Below are positions 39,732 through 49,474 of a DNA stretch of 64,000 bases, in pieces. Under the pieces are notes generated by a model. The model was not told the origin of the DNA, did no database searches, and worked only from the letters and a program-made list of their open reading frames with translations. How positions within the stretch are numbered: the stretch's first letter is position 1; each line of letters begins with the position of its first letter. The stretch is taken from the NCBI GenBank assembly GCA_942159475.1, contig OW804096.1:38935744-38999743 (forward strand), in the 5' to 3' direction. The position numbers were made by a program, and so were the translations under genes. The stretch is from Sthenelais limicola. Lineage: Eukaryota; Annelida; Polychaeta; Phyllodocida; Sigalionidae.

Positions 39732-42700
39732 ATGAATACGAATGAAGAAAAGAAGAAAAGCATCTGCCGGAGTTGTGCGCAATATTTTGATTCGAGGGAA
39801 GCTGTTCAAACCCACCAGAAATCATGTGAAAAGTACTTAGCTAATAAAACCTGCAAATACTGTAAAGCTGTCTATACAAGACCTAATAATTTGCGAAATC
39901 ATGAGAGCAAGTGCACAAATTTAATTTGCCCCCACTGTAAAGAAAAATTTGATACAAAAGATATGCGCGACAACCATATCCAATCATGTTTACTTAACAA
40001 AAAGAACACCGGACACAAACAAGATCATAATCGGTCTGATTTGCCGCTAGTAAATGAATCATCTGCTGGCGCACAGGCTGCCTCCAACTTATCTGAAAAT
40101 ACTAAAAAGCGCACACAATCCCCTAATCCACTCAGTTGTCACGATTGTGATCAACAATTCTATAGCTGGAATGCGTTATATTTTCACAGGCGAGAAAACC
40201 ACTCGACCTTAGGTGTTGGAGGGAATAATGAAACACTCCACCAGAGACCATTTCCCCCTGAATCGGCTCCTTGGATGGGTGAGGATGGCAATATTGCTCA
40301 CCCTGAGCTAATGCGAGTTTATGAAGAAAATATACGTCTTATTCTTGGGGGTCATATTCCAGGGAGGGTTAGAGGTGTATATAACTTTCCTTTAAATGAT
40401 ATCAACGACTCAAATCAAATAGGCTCGTTTTTAACAGAAGTTTATGAGCAGGAAAACAACATGTTTCGATTTAATGCATCCCTGGGGTTTATACTCAGAC
40501 ATAGAGAAACACAGGAGTTGCGCTACTTTACCCCATTTTTGAACAACACAGTGTATGATTTTCCACAAACTCTGTCAAACTCAAACAATCTTATGAAAAT
40601 AGTCGCCGACCTTAATTCAAAGGACTACTATACGCAAGCTAAAATGCAAAGGCCGAACACAAAGTGGGAAGTTGTATATATTTCAAATATCAGCTTTTTT
40701 GTGTACAGATCTAACTTTTTGATAGGATCACCAAGAGAAATTGTGTTTCCTGCACACCTTTACAACAAATCTTCATTGCGTTTGCTGCACAAAAACTCCA
40801 ACCATAAGTTATATGCAGATAATTTGTGCATATTTCGCTGTTTGGCTTCACATAAGTCAAATCACAGTGACAATATAAGCAAACGGACAGTACATAATTT
40901 ATATAACACGTTTAATGAATTTAACAACAACACACTTCCAGAAAACCCTTATGAATTTGAAGGTGTGACGCTAGATCAAATTCCGATGTTTCAGGAGTGT
41001 TTTGACATAGGTGTTTATGTACTTTCCCTACAGGAGGACGATTCCTGTTTTACATTACACAAACCCATTGAAGAACACGAATCCTATATGCATGTTAACC
41101 TGTATAAAACCCATTTTAGTATTATTACAAATATTGAGGCGTTTGCAAGCAAATTTTCATGCTTTTTGTGCCAAAAAACGTTTACGCGAAGGGATAAAAT
41201 GAATGTACACACCGCTAAATGTTATAATAAAACAAAACTCGTTTTTCCAGGTGATGTATATTCACCACCATTAAACATATTTCAGGAGTTGGAAGATGCT
41301 GGAGTGCATGTTCCAGAAAGATTGCGCACATTCGAATCATTTGCAGTTTATGATTTTGAAGCAATTTTGCAAAATATTGAAAACTCCAATGCAGACACTG
41401 CAAACCTTAATTGGAAAAGCGAACATATGCCTATTTCTGTCAGCATTTGTTCTAATGTGGATGGGTATGAAGAACCTAAATGTTTTGTTAATGAAAATGG
41501 AGATCAACTTTTGGCTGGTATGGTCTCATACCTTTCAGAACTTTCCAGTAGATCATATGACATAGCTCGAGAGAAGTGGAAGGATTCTTTTGCATTACTT
41601 GAGACGAAAATACACGCTATTAATGAGATTATTGCTCACGACGCCGACATTGCGAATGAGCAAGTTGATAAAAATAGAAAAACTCACGAAGAAAAAATGC
41701 TTAAGTACTTATCAACCCTCAACTCAAAATTTGATATGTACTGTTCGCGTCTACCCGTATTGGGGTTTAACTCTTCAAGATACGATCTAAATTTGGTGAA
41801 GAAACACTTGCTTACTAAGCTTGGCTTATGCCAAAATTCTCGGAAAAAAAGAAAGAACGATTCTAGAACAGTGCAGACGAGAAAACGTTTGAAACGAAAC
41901 GATGAACAATGCGAATTTTTATATGAAGTTTCAGAAGATAAAGATTGTTTGAGTGAAGACGAATTAGACCACAGCGAAAATGAAGAGTTTTGTGAAGAAG
42001 ATGAAGTAAACAATGTTATAGGAGGGGGACATGACGACCCTTTTGATTCATCGAACAAGGAACACACGTCTCACTCTTCATATGTTATTAAAAAAGGAAA
42101 TTCATACACTAGCATTTGTACAAAACAGTTTAGATTTTTGGATCTTATGAATTTCCTTGCTCCATGCACGTCCTACTCTAACTTTCTAAAAGGGTATGGG
42201 ATACAGGAGGAAAAAGGTTACTTTCCGTACGAGTATTTAGACTCAGCGCATAAACTAAATGATGAACAACTTCCTTCATACAATTCTTTCTATTCCTCCT
42301 TAAAGAAAGTAAATGTGTTAAATGAAGAGTATGAACAGTGGGAGAAGACAGGGAAAAAGTCACAAAAACCCCAAACAGGTGAACAAAAATATTTTGGTTT
42401 GATAAATTTGTGGGAGGAAAAAGGAATGAAATCCCTTCGCGACTACTTAGCTCATTATAATAATTTGGATGTGGGACCTTTTGTTCAGGGGGTGAAAAAA
42501 CTTCAATCTTTCTATTTTGAAAAGGATATTGACGTATTTAAAACTGCTATTAGCGTACCCGGAATAGCTAGACAGCTTATGTTTTCAGCGTCTACAAAAG
42601 AGAATATTTTCTTTGCAAACTTTCCTTATAAAGATGCTGATTTATACCACTCCATCAGCAAAAACATTGTTGGAGGCCCCTCGATAGTATTTTGCCGTCA

Positions 42701-45130
42701 CCACAAAAAAGATCACACTTTCATCAGAGGAAATAAAGAGAAAGTGTGTAAATCGATAGAGGGGGTTGATGCAAATTCATTATACTTATACGCTCTTGCA
42801 GAAGACTTGCCCTGTTTTAACTACATTAGACGAGAAAAAACAAACAATTTTTACCCATCCCCAAACTGGAAAAACTTGAGCATGTATTACTGGTTGGAGT
42901 GGACAGCTTTTACTTCAAAATGCGACATCCTGCACAAGTTGAACAGAGGACGAGAGGTTTTTGTAGGGCCATACAAATTGGACGGTTTCGATCCAAAATC
43001 AAGAACTGCATTCGAAGTAAGGAATTTATTTCACTTTAGTCGACAAAATATATATTAGCGTAAATATACTACTACTACTCTTATCAAATTATGTTACTGC
43101 ACACACCCACTCACACTATCTCATTTTGACATATTCTACCCATTGTTCTTTTGCAGTTTCATGGTTGCTGGTGGCATTACCACTCCACTTGCATGCCTCC
43201 AACATCTGACCCTGCTCTACTAAAGCGGCAAAAAGACACTAAGGAGAAAGAACAATTTATTCGCTCTCTTGGATTGAATTATGAATGCATATACGAGTGT
43301 GAGTTTAACTTGCTTTGCAAAACAAACGACGAGCTTATGTCGTTTATTGATAAGTCACAACCCAAATTCTACCGAGAGAACAAAAGCAGTGTGACTCAAG
43401 AACAAATATTATCTGCAGTATCTGCAGGAAATCTATATGGGATTTTAGAGGTGGACATTAAAGTACCAACAACATGGTCTAAGGACCATCATAAAAACTC
43501 AAGTCCATACGAATACTTCTCCGAATTTTCACCAATTTTCTGCACAACAGATGTACCGTTTTCTTGTATAGGAAAACACATGCAGCGCTATGTTTTTTCA
43601 TCTAACATTTCAAACCAACAACCTGAAACAAGACGACTTCTGGTTGGAGGGATGGAAGCTACAGAAATATTTTTATCTTCAGATCTTTTGAAATGGTATT
43701 TAAACCACGGACTTGTTGTTACAGACGTACATCAAGTCGTAGAGTTTACACCTCGAAAATGTTTTAAATCGTTTAAGGATGAAGTGTGCAAAGCTAGAAG
43801 ACAAGGTGATTTAAACCCAGATTCGTCTGTTCTTGCAGACACGTCCAAACTTATTGGTAACAGCGGTTTTGGATCGCTAATTATGGATCGTTCTAAGCAT
43901 GAAAACGTAGTATATGCAGCTGATGAATACACAGCTCGATTCCACGTCAACAACCCCCAGTTCAAATCACTTGATGAGATAACACCACACTCATTTGAAA
44001 TTCATATGGCCAAAAAACGAATCAAACTCGACCTGCCTATCCACTTAGCCTTTTGCCTACTACAAACAGCCAAGCTGAGAATGCTATCCTTCTACTATGA
44101 TTTCCTTGTACCTTTTGTTGATAAATCAGATTATGAACTCTGTCAGATGGATACAGACAGTATTTATGTAGCGCTATCAAAGAACAGTCTTGAAGAGTGT
44201 GTAAAAGAAGACATGAAAGAACAGTATAATAATAGAGTGTATAACAGCTGTCAGCAGGAATATGCTTCTGACGAGAATACATGGTTTCCCAGAAAATGCT
44301 GTGAAACTGATTCTAACTTCGATAAAAGGACGGTAGGGTTATTTAAAAAGGAAGCAAGCGGGAATGAAATGATATCTTTATGTTCAAAGTCATATTTTCT
44401 TGCAGGGGAAGAGGGGAACAAGATGAGCGCCAAAGGTGTTAATAAGGCGAGAGTTAACGATCCTTTCACATTGTTCCTGTCAACACTTGAAACACAAAAA
44501 AGCAACTCAGTTGTGAATAAAGGGTTTAGACATCGTTTAAACACTGTGTGTACATACGAGCAGAAAAAGGTTGGGTTTACTTATTTATATTGTAAGAGAG
44601 AGGTGATGGAAGACGGAGTGAACACCCAACCTTTAAAATTAGTCTTATGTCCATACTCTCGAAACATATTTATCACACCCGGTCAGGACTGCAGTCTTCT
44701 GTTAAATGACAGGAGTGACTTACAAATGCACGGGCTCACATTTACTTCAATTGAACATTTATTTCAGTATGAAAAGGCTGTATTCCACAACAAAAGCAAA
44801 ATCCAATACCACCTTTCAAATTCGATGGTGAGTAACTACTCCCTCGACAAAAAAGTAGATATTTGTGATATTTCTTTTGATTGGGTGCAAAAGCGCAATT
44901 CTGTAATGAAATCAATTCTCATGTTGAAATGTAACACATACAAAACACGATTCCGCTCCATTGCATTATCGCTACAGGATAAAAAAATTATTGTAAGCGG
45001 TGTCAATCATAATAGATACTGGACTTGTGGAATGAACTACCGCATAGCAAGAGCTGTGGATGAAAAGTATCACCCTGGAATGAATATGCTAGGGCTGCTT
45101 TGGAGGGAAGTGTTAGCAGAATTTATTTAG
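39732..45130 (+). CDS. polB: DNA polymerase B (protein-primed type) with C-terminal NADAR-like domain
   Basis: Replicates the element. Two exons, 39732-43016 and 43157-45130, separated by a 140-bp GT-AG intron in phase 0 (GAA|GTAAGG, TTGCAG|TTT), give 1752 aa. The splice restores the FHGC-WW segment expected after motif A. C2H2/C2HC zinc fingers begin at residues 12, 41, 66, 136 and 477. An OTU-like signature DNLCIFRCLA lies at 363-372 with a candidate His461. Exonuclease motifs: DFE 541-543, NSSRYD 680-685, YNNLD 909-913. Polymerase motifs: A around D1013 (DANSLYLY), B K1326-LIGNSGFG, C D1427-T-D1429. Between Exo II and III (about 701-785) sits an NLS-like basic run and an acidic tract. From about 1600 to 1749 the chain continues into a NADAR-like domain (SIEHLFQYEKA, YWTCGMN, GMNMLGLLWREV). 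AATAAA follows at 45135. All catalytic residues appear present. Confidence 0.93.
43017..43156 (+). other. Intron in the polymerase gene
   Basis: 140 bp, donor GTAAGG, pyrimidine-rich end cattgttcttttgcag. Reading through it gives a stop at 43056-43058. Removing it joins residues 1095 and 1096 in phase between polymerase motif A and the FHGC segment. Confidence 0.88.
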
Positions 45131-45272
45131 GTTTAATAAAAATGAGACATCGTTGATATTATGCATATGTTGAATAGACGAATGTAAAATAAAACGTATA
45201 TGAACAACTTTTTTCTTATTCTGTGTCATTTCCACATACGAAGTTGGAGGGGAAGCAAGCTTTTAGTACAAA

Positions 45273-45935
45273 ATGGAAATTGACATGCCTCCCACGTTCA
45301 TCTGCCCAACAAGCATTGCTTTAGTAGGGGTGTCTGGTTCGGGTAAGACTACGCTAGTCTTTGAGATTTTGGATAATATGGATAAGTTATTATCTGAAAA
45401 AACAGAGAAAGTGATGTATTGTTATGGTGCATGGCAGAAAAAGTTTGAAGAGAGGGAGGGGGGAATCATATCTTTTCATGAAGGTCTACCAACAGAAGAG
45501 ACTGTGCGCGACTTTTCATCCAAGGAATATCACACACTTGTTGTGATTGATGATTTAATGTCAGAGTTGGTTAAGGATGAAGAAGCAGAAAAATTGTTTA
45601 CAAGGACGTCTCACCACTATAATGTTACAGTCATATACATGTTACAAAACGTGTTTGAACAAGGAAAGAAATCTCGCTCCATAAGCTTAAACACCCACTA
45701 TTTTATACTGACTAAAAACACAAGAGACGTTAACCAAATAGCAACACTAGCGCGCCAAACAGGTCTATGGAAAAGAATGATTGAGGCCTACAAAGACGCC
45801 GTCCTTTCTCGCAATTATGGTTATCTTTTATTAGACGTCTCCCCTCACCACAAGATAACATCACCAGACACAAGTTTGAAAACAAACATATTTGGAGATG
45901 AGACCGTGGTGTACGTGCCGCTTCGAAACACTTGA
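45273..45935 (+). CDS. DNA-packaging ATPase (A32/FtsK-HerA type)
   Basis: 220 aa. Walker A GVSGSGKTT is at residues 19-27, Walker B LVVIDD at 89-94 and a sensor-like QN at 125-126. The length and motif order match the A32-like genome-packaging ATPases of Polintons, adintoviruses and virophages, which pump DNA into preformed capsids. The ATG at 45273 is the first in frame. It lies 142 bp after the polymerase stop, on the same strand. There is no sign of damage. Confidence 0.9.
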   Translation: MEIDMPPTFICPTSIALVGVSGSGKTTLVFEILDNMDKLLSEKTEKVMYCYGAWQKKFEEREGGIISFHEGLPTEETVRDFSSKEYHTLVVIDDLMSELVKDEEAEKLFTRTSHHYNVTVIYMLQNVFEQGKKSRSISLNTHYFILTKNTRDVNQIATLARQTGLWKRMIEAYKDAVLSRNYGYLLLDVSPHHKITSPDTSLKTNIFGDETVVYVPLRNT

Positions 45936-46119
45936 ATGAAGGAGGTCTGGCTATTAATCCGCACTGACTGCTAGTGTCATACTCAACTATGGAAGGTGTG
46001 TGTGTGTGTGTGTGGTCAACGTGTGCAGTCGACCGATTCAAAACATACTTTATCTTCATAAATACCGTTTCACACCATCACTACTCATTTACAAGTGAGA
46101 TGTCGGCTAGTACACAACT

Positions 46120-46437
46120 ATGTCTTCTCATTTAAAAGCGGAAAAACACTTTATCCACCTATTGTTAGAATCTCCCAGTCGACTTCAAGCAAAAGCTTTG
46201 CTATTTACTGCTACTCCAGCACAGGTTCGAGTGTTGTGTGAAATAGGGTTGAACATTAAACATATGACACCTCCTCCCAACTCTCAGACAAAGCTAAAAA
46301 GACATCAAGGATTGTTGGAAAAACTATCGAAGCAACGCCAGTGTAAGAAGAAGCAGTTGTGCCTTATTCAAAATAACTATTCTCCGCTCCTTTCGATATT
46401 AAGGATTTTCAAGGAAGAGATACAGAAAAAATTATGA
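46120..46437 (+). CDS. Small basic protein, Polinton pX-like
   Basis: 105 aa, Lys/Arg-rich in the middle (KLKRHQGLLEKL, KQRQCKKKQ). It has an N-terminal helix-forming TATPAQVRVLCEIGLN segment and a hydrophobic stretch near the C-terminus (SPLLSILRIF). Small basic ORFs of this kind sit between ATPase and integrase in many animal Polintons and adintoviruses, where they have been compared with adenovirus core protein X. I make this link from position and composition. Its stop overlaps the next ORF's start by four bases (ATGA). An 11-codon upstream frame begins near 46099. Confidence 0.6.
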   Translation: MSSHLKAEKHFIHLLLESPSRLQAKALLFTATPAQVRVLCEIGLNIKHMTPPPNSQTKLKRHQGLLEKLSKQRQCKKKQLCLIQNNYSPLLSILRIFKEEIQKKL

Positions 46438-46865
46438 AGTCAACTCGTAAAATGATATTAATCCCTATCGTAAAATACACCGAGCTTTTGGAAAAGTGCA
46501 AGAACATAGACAAAATCAAACAAAGCGAAAATCAATCCGACGTTGGAAAAAGAGAAGGTTCGGTCGATTCAAATGAAAAAGCAGAGTCTGCTAATACAAA
46601 ACCAACGTCTCAAACTGAATCAAAGTTTATAGCTCCTCCACCAGGAAAGTCAGACAATAACCCAATTTCAATCACTTCCCCTGCTGGAGAGGAAGAAAAA
46701 AAAGACCAAAAACAAAACACGCCGTTCATGTACACACCTCAAAAGAGCAGGAGGGTAACATCGCGTCGCAAGCCTTTACCTAAAATTAAAAAACAACAAC
46801 CAACAATTAAAAAGAAACGGATTGTGAAAAACGAAGTTGAAAACTCTTGGAAGACGTTACGCTAA
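46434..46865 (+). CDS. Basic disordered protein upstream of integrase
   Basis: 143 aa. A short ordered N-terminus (KMILIPIVKYTELLEK) is followed by a long Ser/Asn/Lys/Pro-rich, probably disordered region and a Lys/Arg-rich tail (KKQQPTIKKKRIVKN). It starts inside the stop of the preceding ORF (ATGA overlap) and ends seven bases before the integrase ATG. Proteins with this N-terminal pattern and a basic tail occur at this position in related elements. A virion core or DNA-condensing role is plausible but unproven. No enzyme motif is visible. Confidence 0.6.
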   Translation: MKSTRKMILIPIVKYTELLEKCKNIDKIKQSENQSDVGKREGSVDSNEKAESANTKPTSQTESKFIAPPPGKSDNNPISITSPAGEEEKKDQKQNTPFMYTPQKSRRVTSRRKPLPKIKKQQPTIKKKRIVKNEVENSWKTLR

Positions 46866-46872
46866 TGCAATA

Positions 46873-48405
46873 ATGACTAAACATAATGCTACACCAAAAT
46901 CAAAAGAAAAAAAGAAAAAAAATGTCAAAAGTGAGCAGAAATCATCTATTTCCTCATCAATAGCTCCTGAAAAAGCTGAACACTTGCATCAAATCTTTTA
47001 CACAGGACCATCACAAGCGTTTTTAGGGAGTGTTAATGATGTGTATAAGGAAACAAATCGCAATAACCCAAATTTAAACATCTCCAAAAAAGAAATAAAA
47101 AAATGGCTCCTCACCCAAGACGCTTACACTTTATTTTCACCTAGAATATTAAATTTTGATAGGCCTCGCGTTGTCGTGTCTGAAAAGAATTACCAATATG
47201 ATGGGGACTGCATCAATCTATCGTTTTACAGCAATAGTAACGACAAATATTCGTTCATTCTTCTCCTCACTGATGTGTTTACCCATTTCATATGGACAAG
47301 ACCTTTGCGCGCTGTGACAGGGGTTGAAACGTCTGAAGCTTTGAAATCCATATTTAAGATACAATCGCCGAAGGTATTTCGCACAGATAAAGGGACTGAG
47401 TTTATCAACTCTAATTCAAAAGCGATTTATTCATTATTTAAAGTCCATCATTTTTCATCCAATAATGATAAAAAAGCAAACTATGCCGAAAGAGCTATAA
47501 AGACAATACGAATGCGCTTACAGAGATACATGAAATTTAAAAACACATTTAGATGGATTGATATATTAGACGAAGTGACATTGTCTGTAAACACGAGTGT
47601 GAACAGATCTATTGGAATGACTCCGACAGAAGCGCTTTCCGCTGACAGAGCACTTCTTTGGAAGAGACAGTACTTGGAAAATGAAAGACCGTACCTTTGG
47701 TCAAAGTCGGTCTATAAGTATGATGTGAATGATAAGGTGCGACTTAGCTACAACCGCTCAGCCTTTCACAGATCATACGATGAAAACTACACTCGACAGC
47801 TGTATATAATTACAGATAGGCAAGTGTATCAACACACCCCTGTCTACTCCATTAAAAACTGGGCCAATGAACCGGTGGAAGGAGTCTTTTATGAGGAGGA
47901 ATTGCAGCTTGTTATTGTTGATGAGAATACGGAATATGAAATAGAAAAAGTCGTTGCTCGTAGGGTGAATGAAGATGGGGAGAGAGAGGTAAAAGTGAAA
48001 TGGGTTGGGTGGCCTGATAAATTTTGTTCATGGCTGCTAGCCAGCGAGGTAAGGGATTTAAGACCTGATGGGGTTGCAGAACAAGATGGGGGAGGGGAGC
48101 ATGATGTTCAGCAGAGGAGGGGAGGAAGGCGAGGGAGAGCGAGGGGGAGGGGGGTTAGAGGGCGTAGAGGGAGGCGAGGGCAGCAAAACGGAGATAATGA
48201 AAATAGGGAAGGAGGAGTTGGGGGGCAGAGAGAGGTGGGGAGGGGGGTTGGAGAACGTAGGCGAAGACAAGCACGCGAAAATATTCAAGAAGAAGACGTG
48301 CGAGGCGAAAGGAGAATATTGCCTAGAAGAGCTGTTCGAGATAGAGTTGAAAGAGAACGTGGGAATAATGATGGAAGGCGACGTAGGGGAAGAAGAGCAG
48401 CGTAG
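46873..48405 (+). CDS. int: Retroviral-type integrase with chromodomain and RG-rich tail
   Basis: 510 aa from the ATG at 46873; an upstream in-frame ATG at 46837 lies inside the previous ORF. The rve-type catalytic core has candidate acidic residues D112 (YDGDC), D172 (FRTDKG) and E206 (YAERAIK), with 33 residues between the last two. NDKKANYAER is the usual Polinton signature around the catalytic Glu. A chromodomain follows at about 354-396 (EYEIEKVVARR, VKVKWVGW, SWLLASEV), expected to bind modified histones and guide insertion. The last roughly 110 residues are Arg/Gly-rich (GGRRGRARGRG), encoded by purine-rich AGGGG-type DNA, and look like a repeat-expanded nucleic-acid-binding tail. The enzyme would produce the 6-bp target duplication seen here. 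The frame is intact. Confidence 0.92.
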   Translation: MTKHNATPKSKEKKKKNVKSEQKSSISSSIAPEKAEHLHQIFYTGPSQAFLGSVNDVYKETNRNNPNLNISKKEIKKWLLTQDAYTLFSPRILNFDRPRVVVSEKNYQYDGDCINLSFYSNSNDKYSFILLLTDVFTHFIWTRPLRAVTGVETSEALKSIFKIQSPKVFRTDKGTEFINSNSKAIYSLFKVHHFSSNNDKKANYAERAIKTIRMRLQRYMKFKNTFRWIDILDEVTLSVNTSVNRSIGMTPTEALSADRALLWKRQYLENERPYLWSKSVYKYDVNDKVRLSYNRSAFHRSYDENYTRQLYIITDRQVYQHTPVYSIKNWANEPVEGVFYEEELQLVIVDENTEYEIEKVVARRVNEDGEREVKVKWVGWPDKFCSWLLASEVRDLRPDGVAEQDGGGEHDVQQRRGGRRGRARGRGVRGRRGRRGQQNGDNENREGGVGGQREVGRGVGERRRRQARENIQEEDVRGERRILPRRAVRDRVERERGNNDGRRRRGRRAA

Positions 48406-48478
48406 GGTGGGAAAGTGTATTTATACAAACTCACAACTTTAATCGTCGCACTTGGAAGTAGTCAAACAGGCGGTAATC

Positions 48479-49075
48479 ATGTACATTTTTGCTTGCTCAA
48501 CAGACAACGCAGACGCATACCCATCAAACTGTGCATTGGACTTTACATTCTCATTAGAAAAGTCGATACTGCTTAGCGGTGCATGGGAATGTTGTCTAAT
48601 CGATTTTACTATTATAGATAAACAGGGGTATATATCGGTGTTGAACGAAAAACAGAACAGAGAAGTCGAAGTTGTGAGTAGGGAAGTAGAAAAAGCGCTC
48701 GAGCTGACAGATGATATAGGGCAATACAGCGAAACTGAAAAACTATTAAAGCGCTTAGTTGAATTGAAGGAAGAAGAAACAAAACCTTATACCATAAATC
48801 AAAAAATAAAGAACAGAAAATTGATTAAGAAAGTGGGGATGGAAGTGCATTGCAGCATTGTAAGACCTAGCTATGTGCATGGTGTGTACGCTCCTATTAT
48901 TGCCATGTTTGACACTCTGCCTGTCAAATCTCACCCGACCCCGCTGTACTTTGCAATAGGTCAATCAGTCATACAGACGATACGAATGAGTATAAAAGTC
49001 ACTGAATCGTTTAAACATGTGTTATTATCTTCTGGTAAGGCTTGCTGTACACTACACATCCGCGCAAAAAGCTAA
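48479..49075 (+). CDS. Minor capsid (penton-like) protein
   Basis: 198 aa from the ATG at 48479; the frame extends upstream only with a non-ATG start. The N-terminal segment with ADAYPSN, DFTFSLEKSI and GAWECCLIDF resembles the start of Polinton/adintovirus pentons (a strand pair followed by a GxWEVAL-type motif). The C-terminal part carries VHCSIVRPSYVHG, TIRMSIKV and CTLHIR, again penton-like. A central insert of about 60 residues is charged and helical. The single jelly-roll assignment rests on these motifs and on its place directly before the major capsid gene cluster. Confidence 0.65.
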   Translation: MYIFACSTDNADAYPSNCALDFTFSLEKSILLSGAWECCLIDFTIIDKQGYISVLNEKQNREVEVVSREVEKALELTDDIGQYSETEKLLKRLVELKEEETKPYTINQKIKNRKLIKKVGMEVHCSIVRPSYVHGVYAPIIAMFDTLPVKSHPTPLYFAIGQSVIQTIRMSIKVTESFKHVLLSSGKACCTLHIRAKS

Positions 49076-49091
49076 ACTTGAAAAAACGAGC

Positions 49092-49469
49092 ATGTCTCTC
49101 CTCCCATACACTCCTTCAACTGAAAAGTGGACAAGTCATTATAACAATCTTCTCAAGAAAAAATTCAACCCCAAAGGTGGGGTATACATGCTTAAGACTT
49201 CATCCGGGAAGGAAGAAAAGCAAACAGGCGGGTCTAAGGGGATGGTAAGCGAGACTGAGCAAACAATAAAGCAGGCGAAAGTAATGGCGAAAGAGCAGCA
49301 GAGGGAAGAAGAGGGGGTAAAATCTCTTGATAAAATCATCCACCCCGTCAGCATTTCGAACTCAAGTTCAAAAACTATAAATTTCGTTAAATCTCTTAAA
49401 AGGAATCACTCTGCTTCCGCAACTGCAAAGAAGAGGACGTCTGCAAATAAGAAGTCGAGTAAAAAGTAA
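49092..49469 (+). CDS. Lysine-rich virion core-like protein
   Basis: 125 aa from the ATG at 49092, 16 bases after the penton stop, with its own stop five bases before the major capsid ATG. The N-terminus MSLLPYTPSTEKW is followed by NPKGGVYML and QTGGSKGM. The middle is Glu/Gln/Lys-rich. The C-terminus is almost all Ser/Lys/Arg (AKKRTSANKKSSKK). The composition suggests a DNA-binding core or membrane-lytic precursor. The two GG sites look like substrates of an adenovirus-type maturation protease, although I found no such protease in the element. The function is inferred. Confidence 0.6.
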   Translation: MSLLPYTPSTEKWTSHYNNLLKKKFNPKGGVYMLKTSSGKEEKQTGGSKGMVSETEQTIKQAKVMAKEQQREEEGVKSLDKIIHPVSISNSSSKTINFVKSLKRNHSASATAKKRTSANKKSSKK

Positions 49470-49474
49470 TCATT

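Noticed and set aside
48068..48442. 124-codon Gly/Glu-rich frame overlapping the integrase tail
   Set aside because: It is a shifted reading of the purine-rich repeat that encodes the integrase RG tail. Its composition is explained by the repeat.
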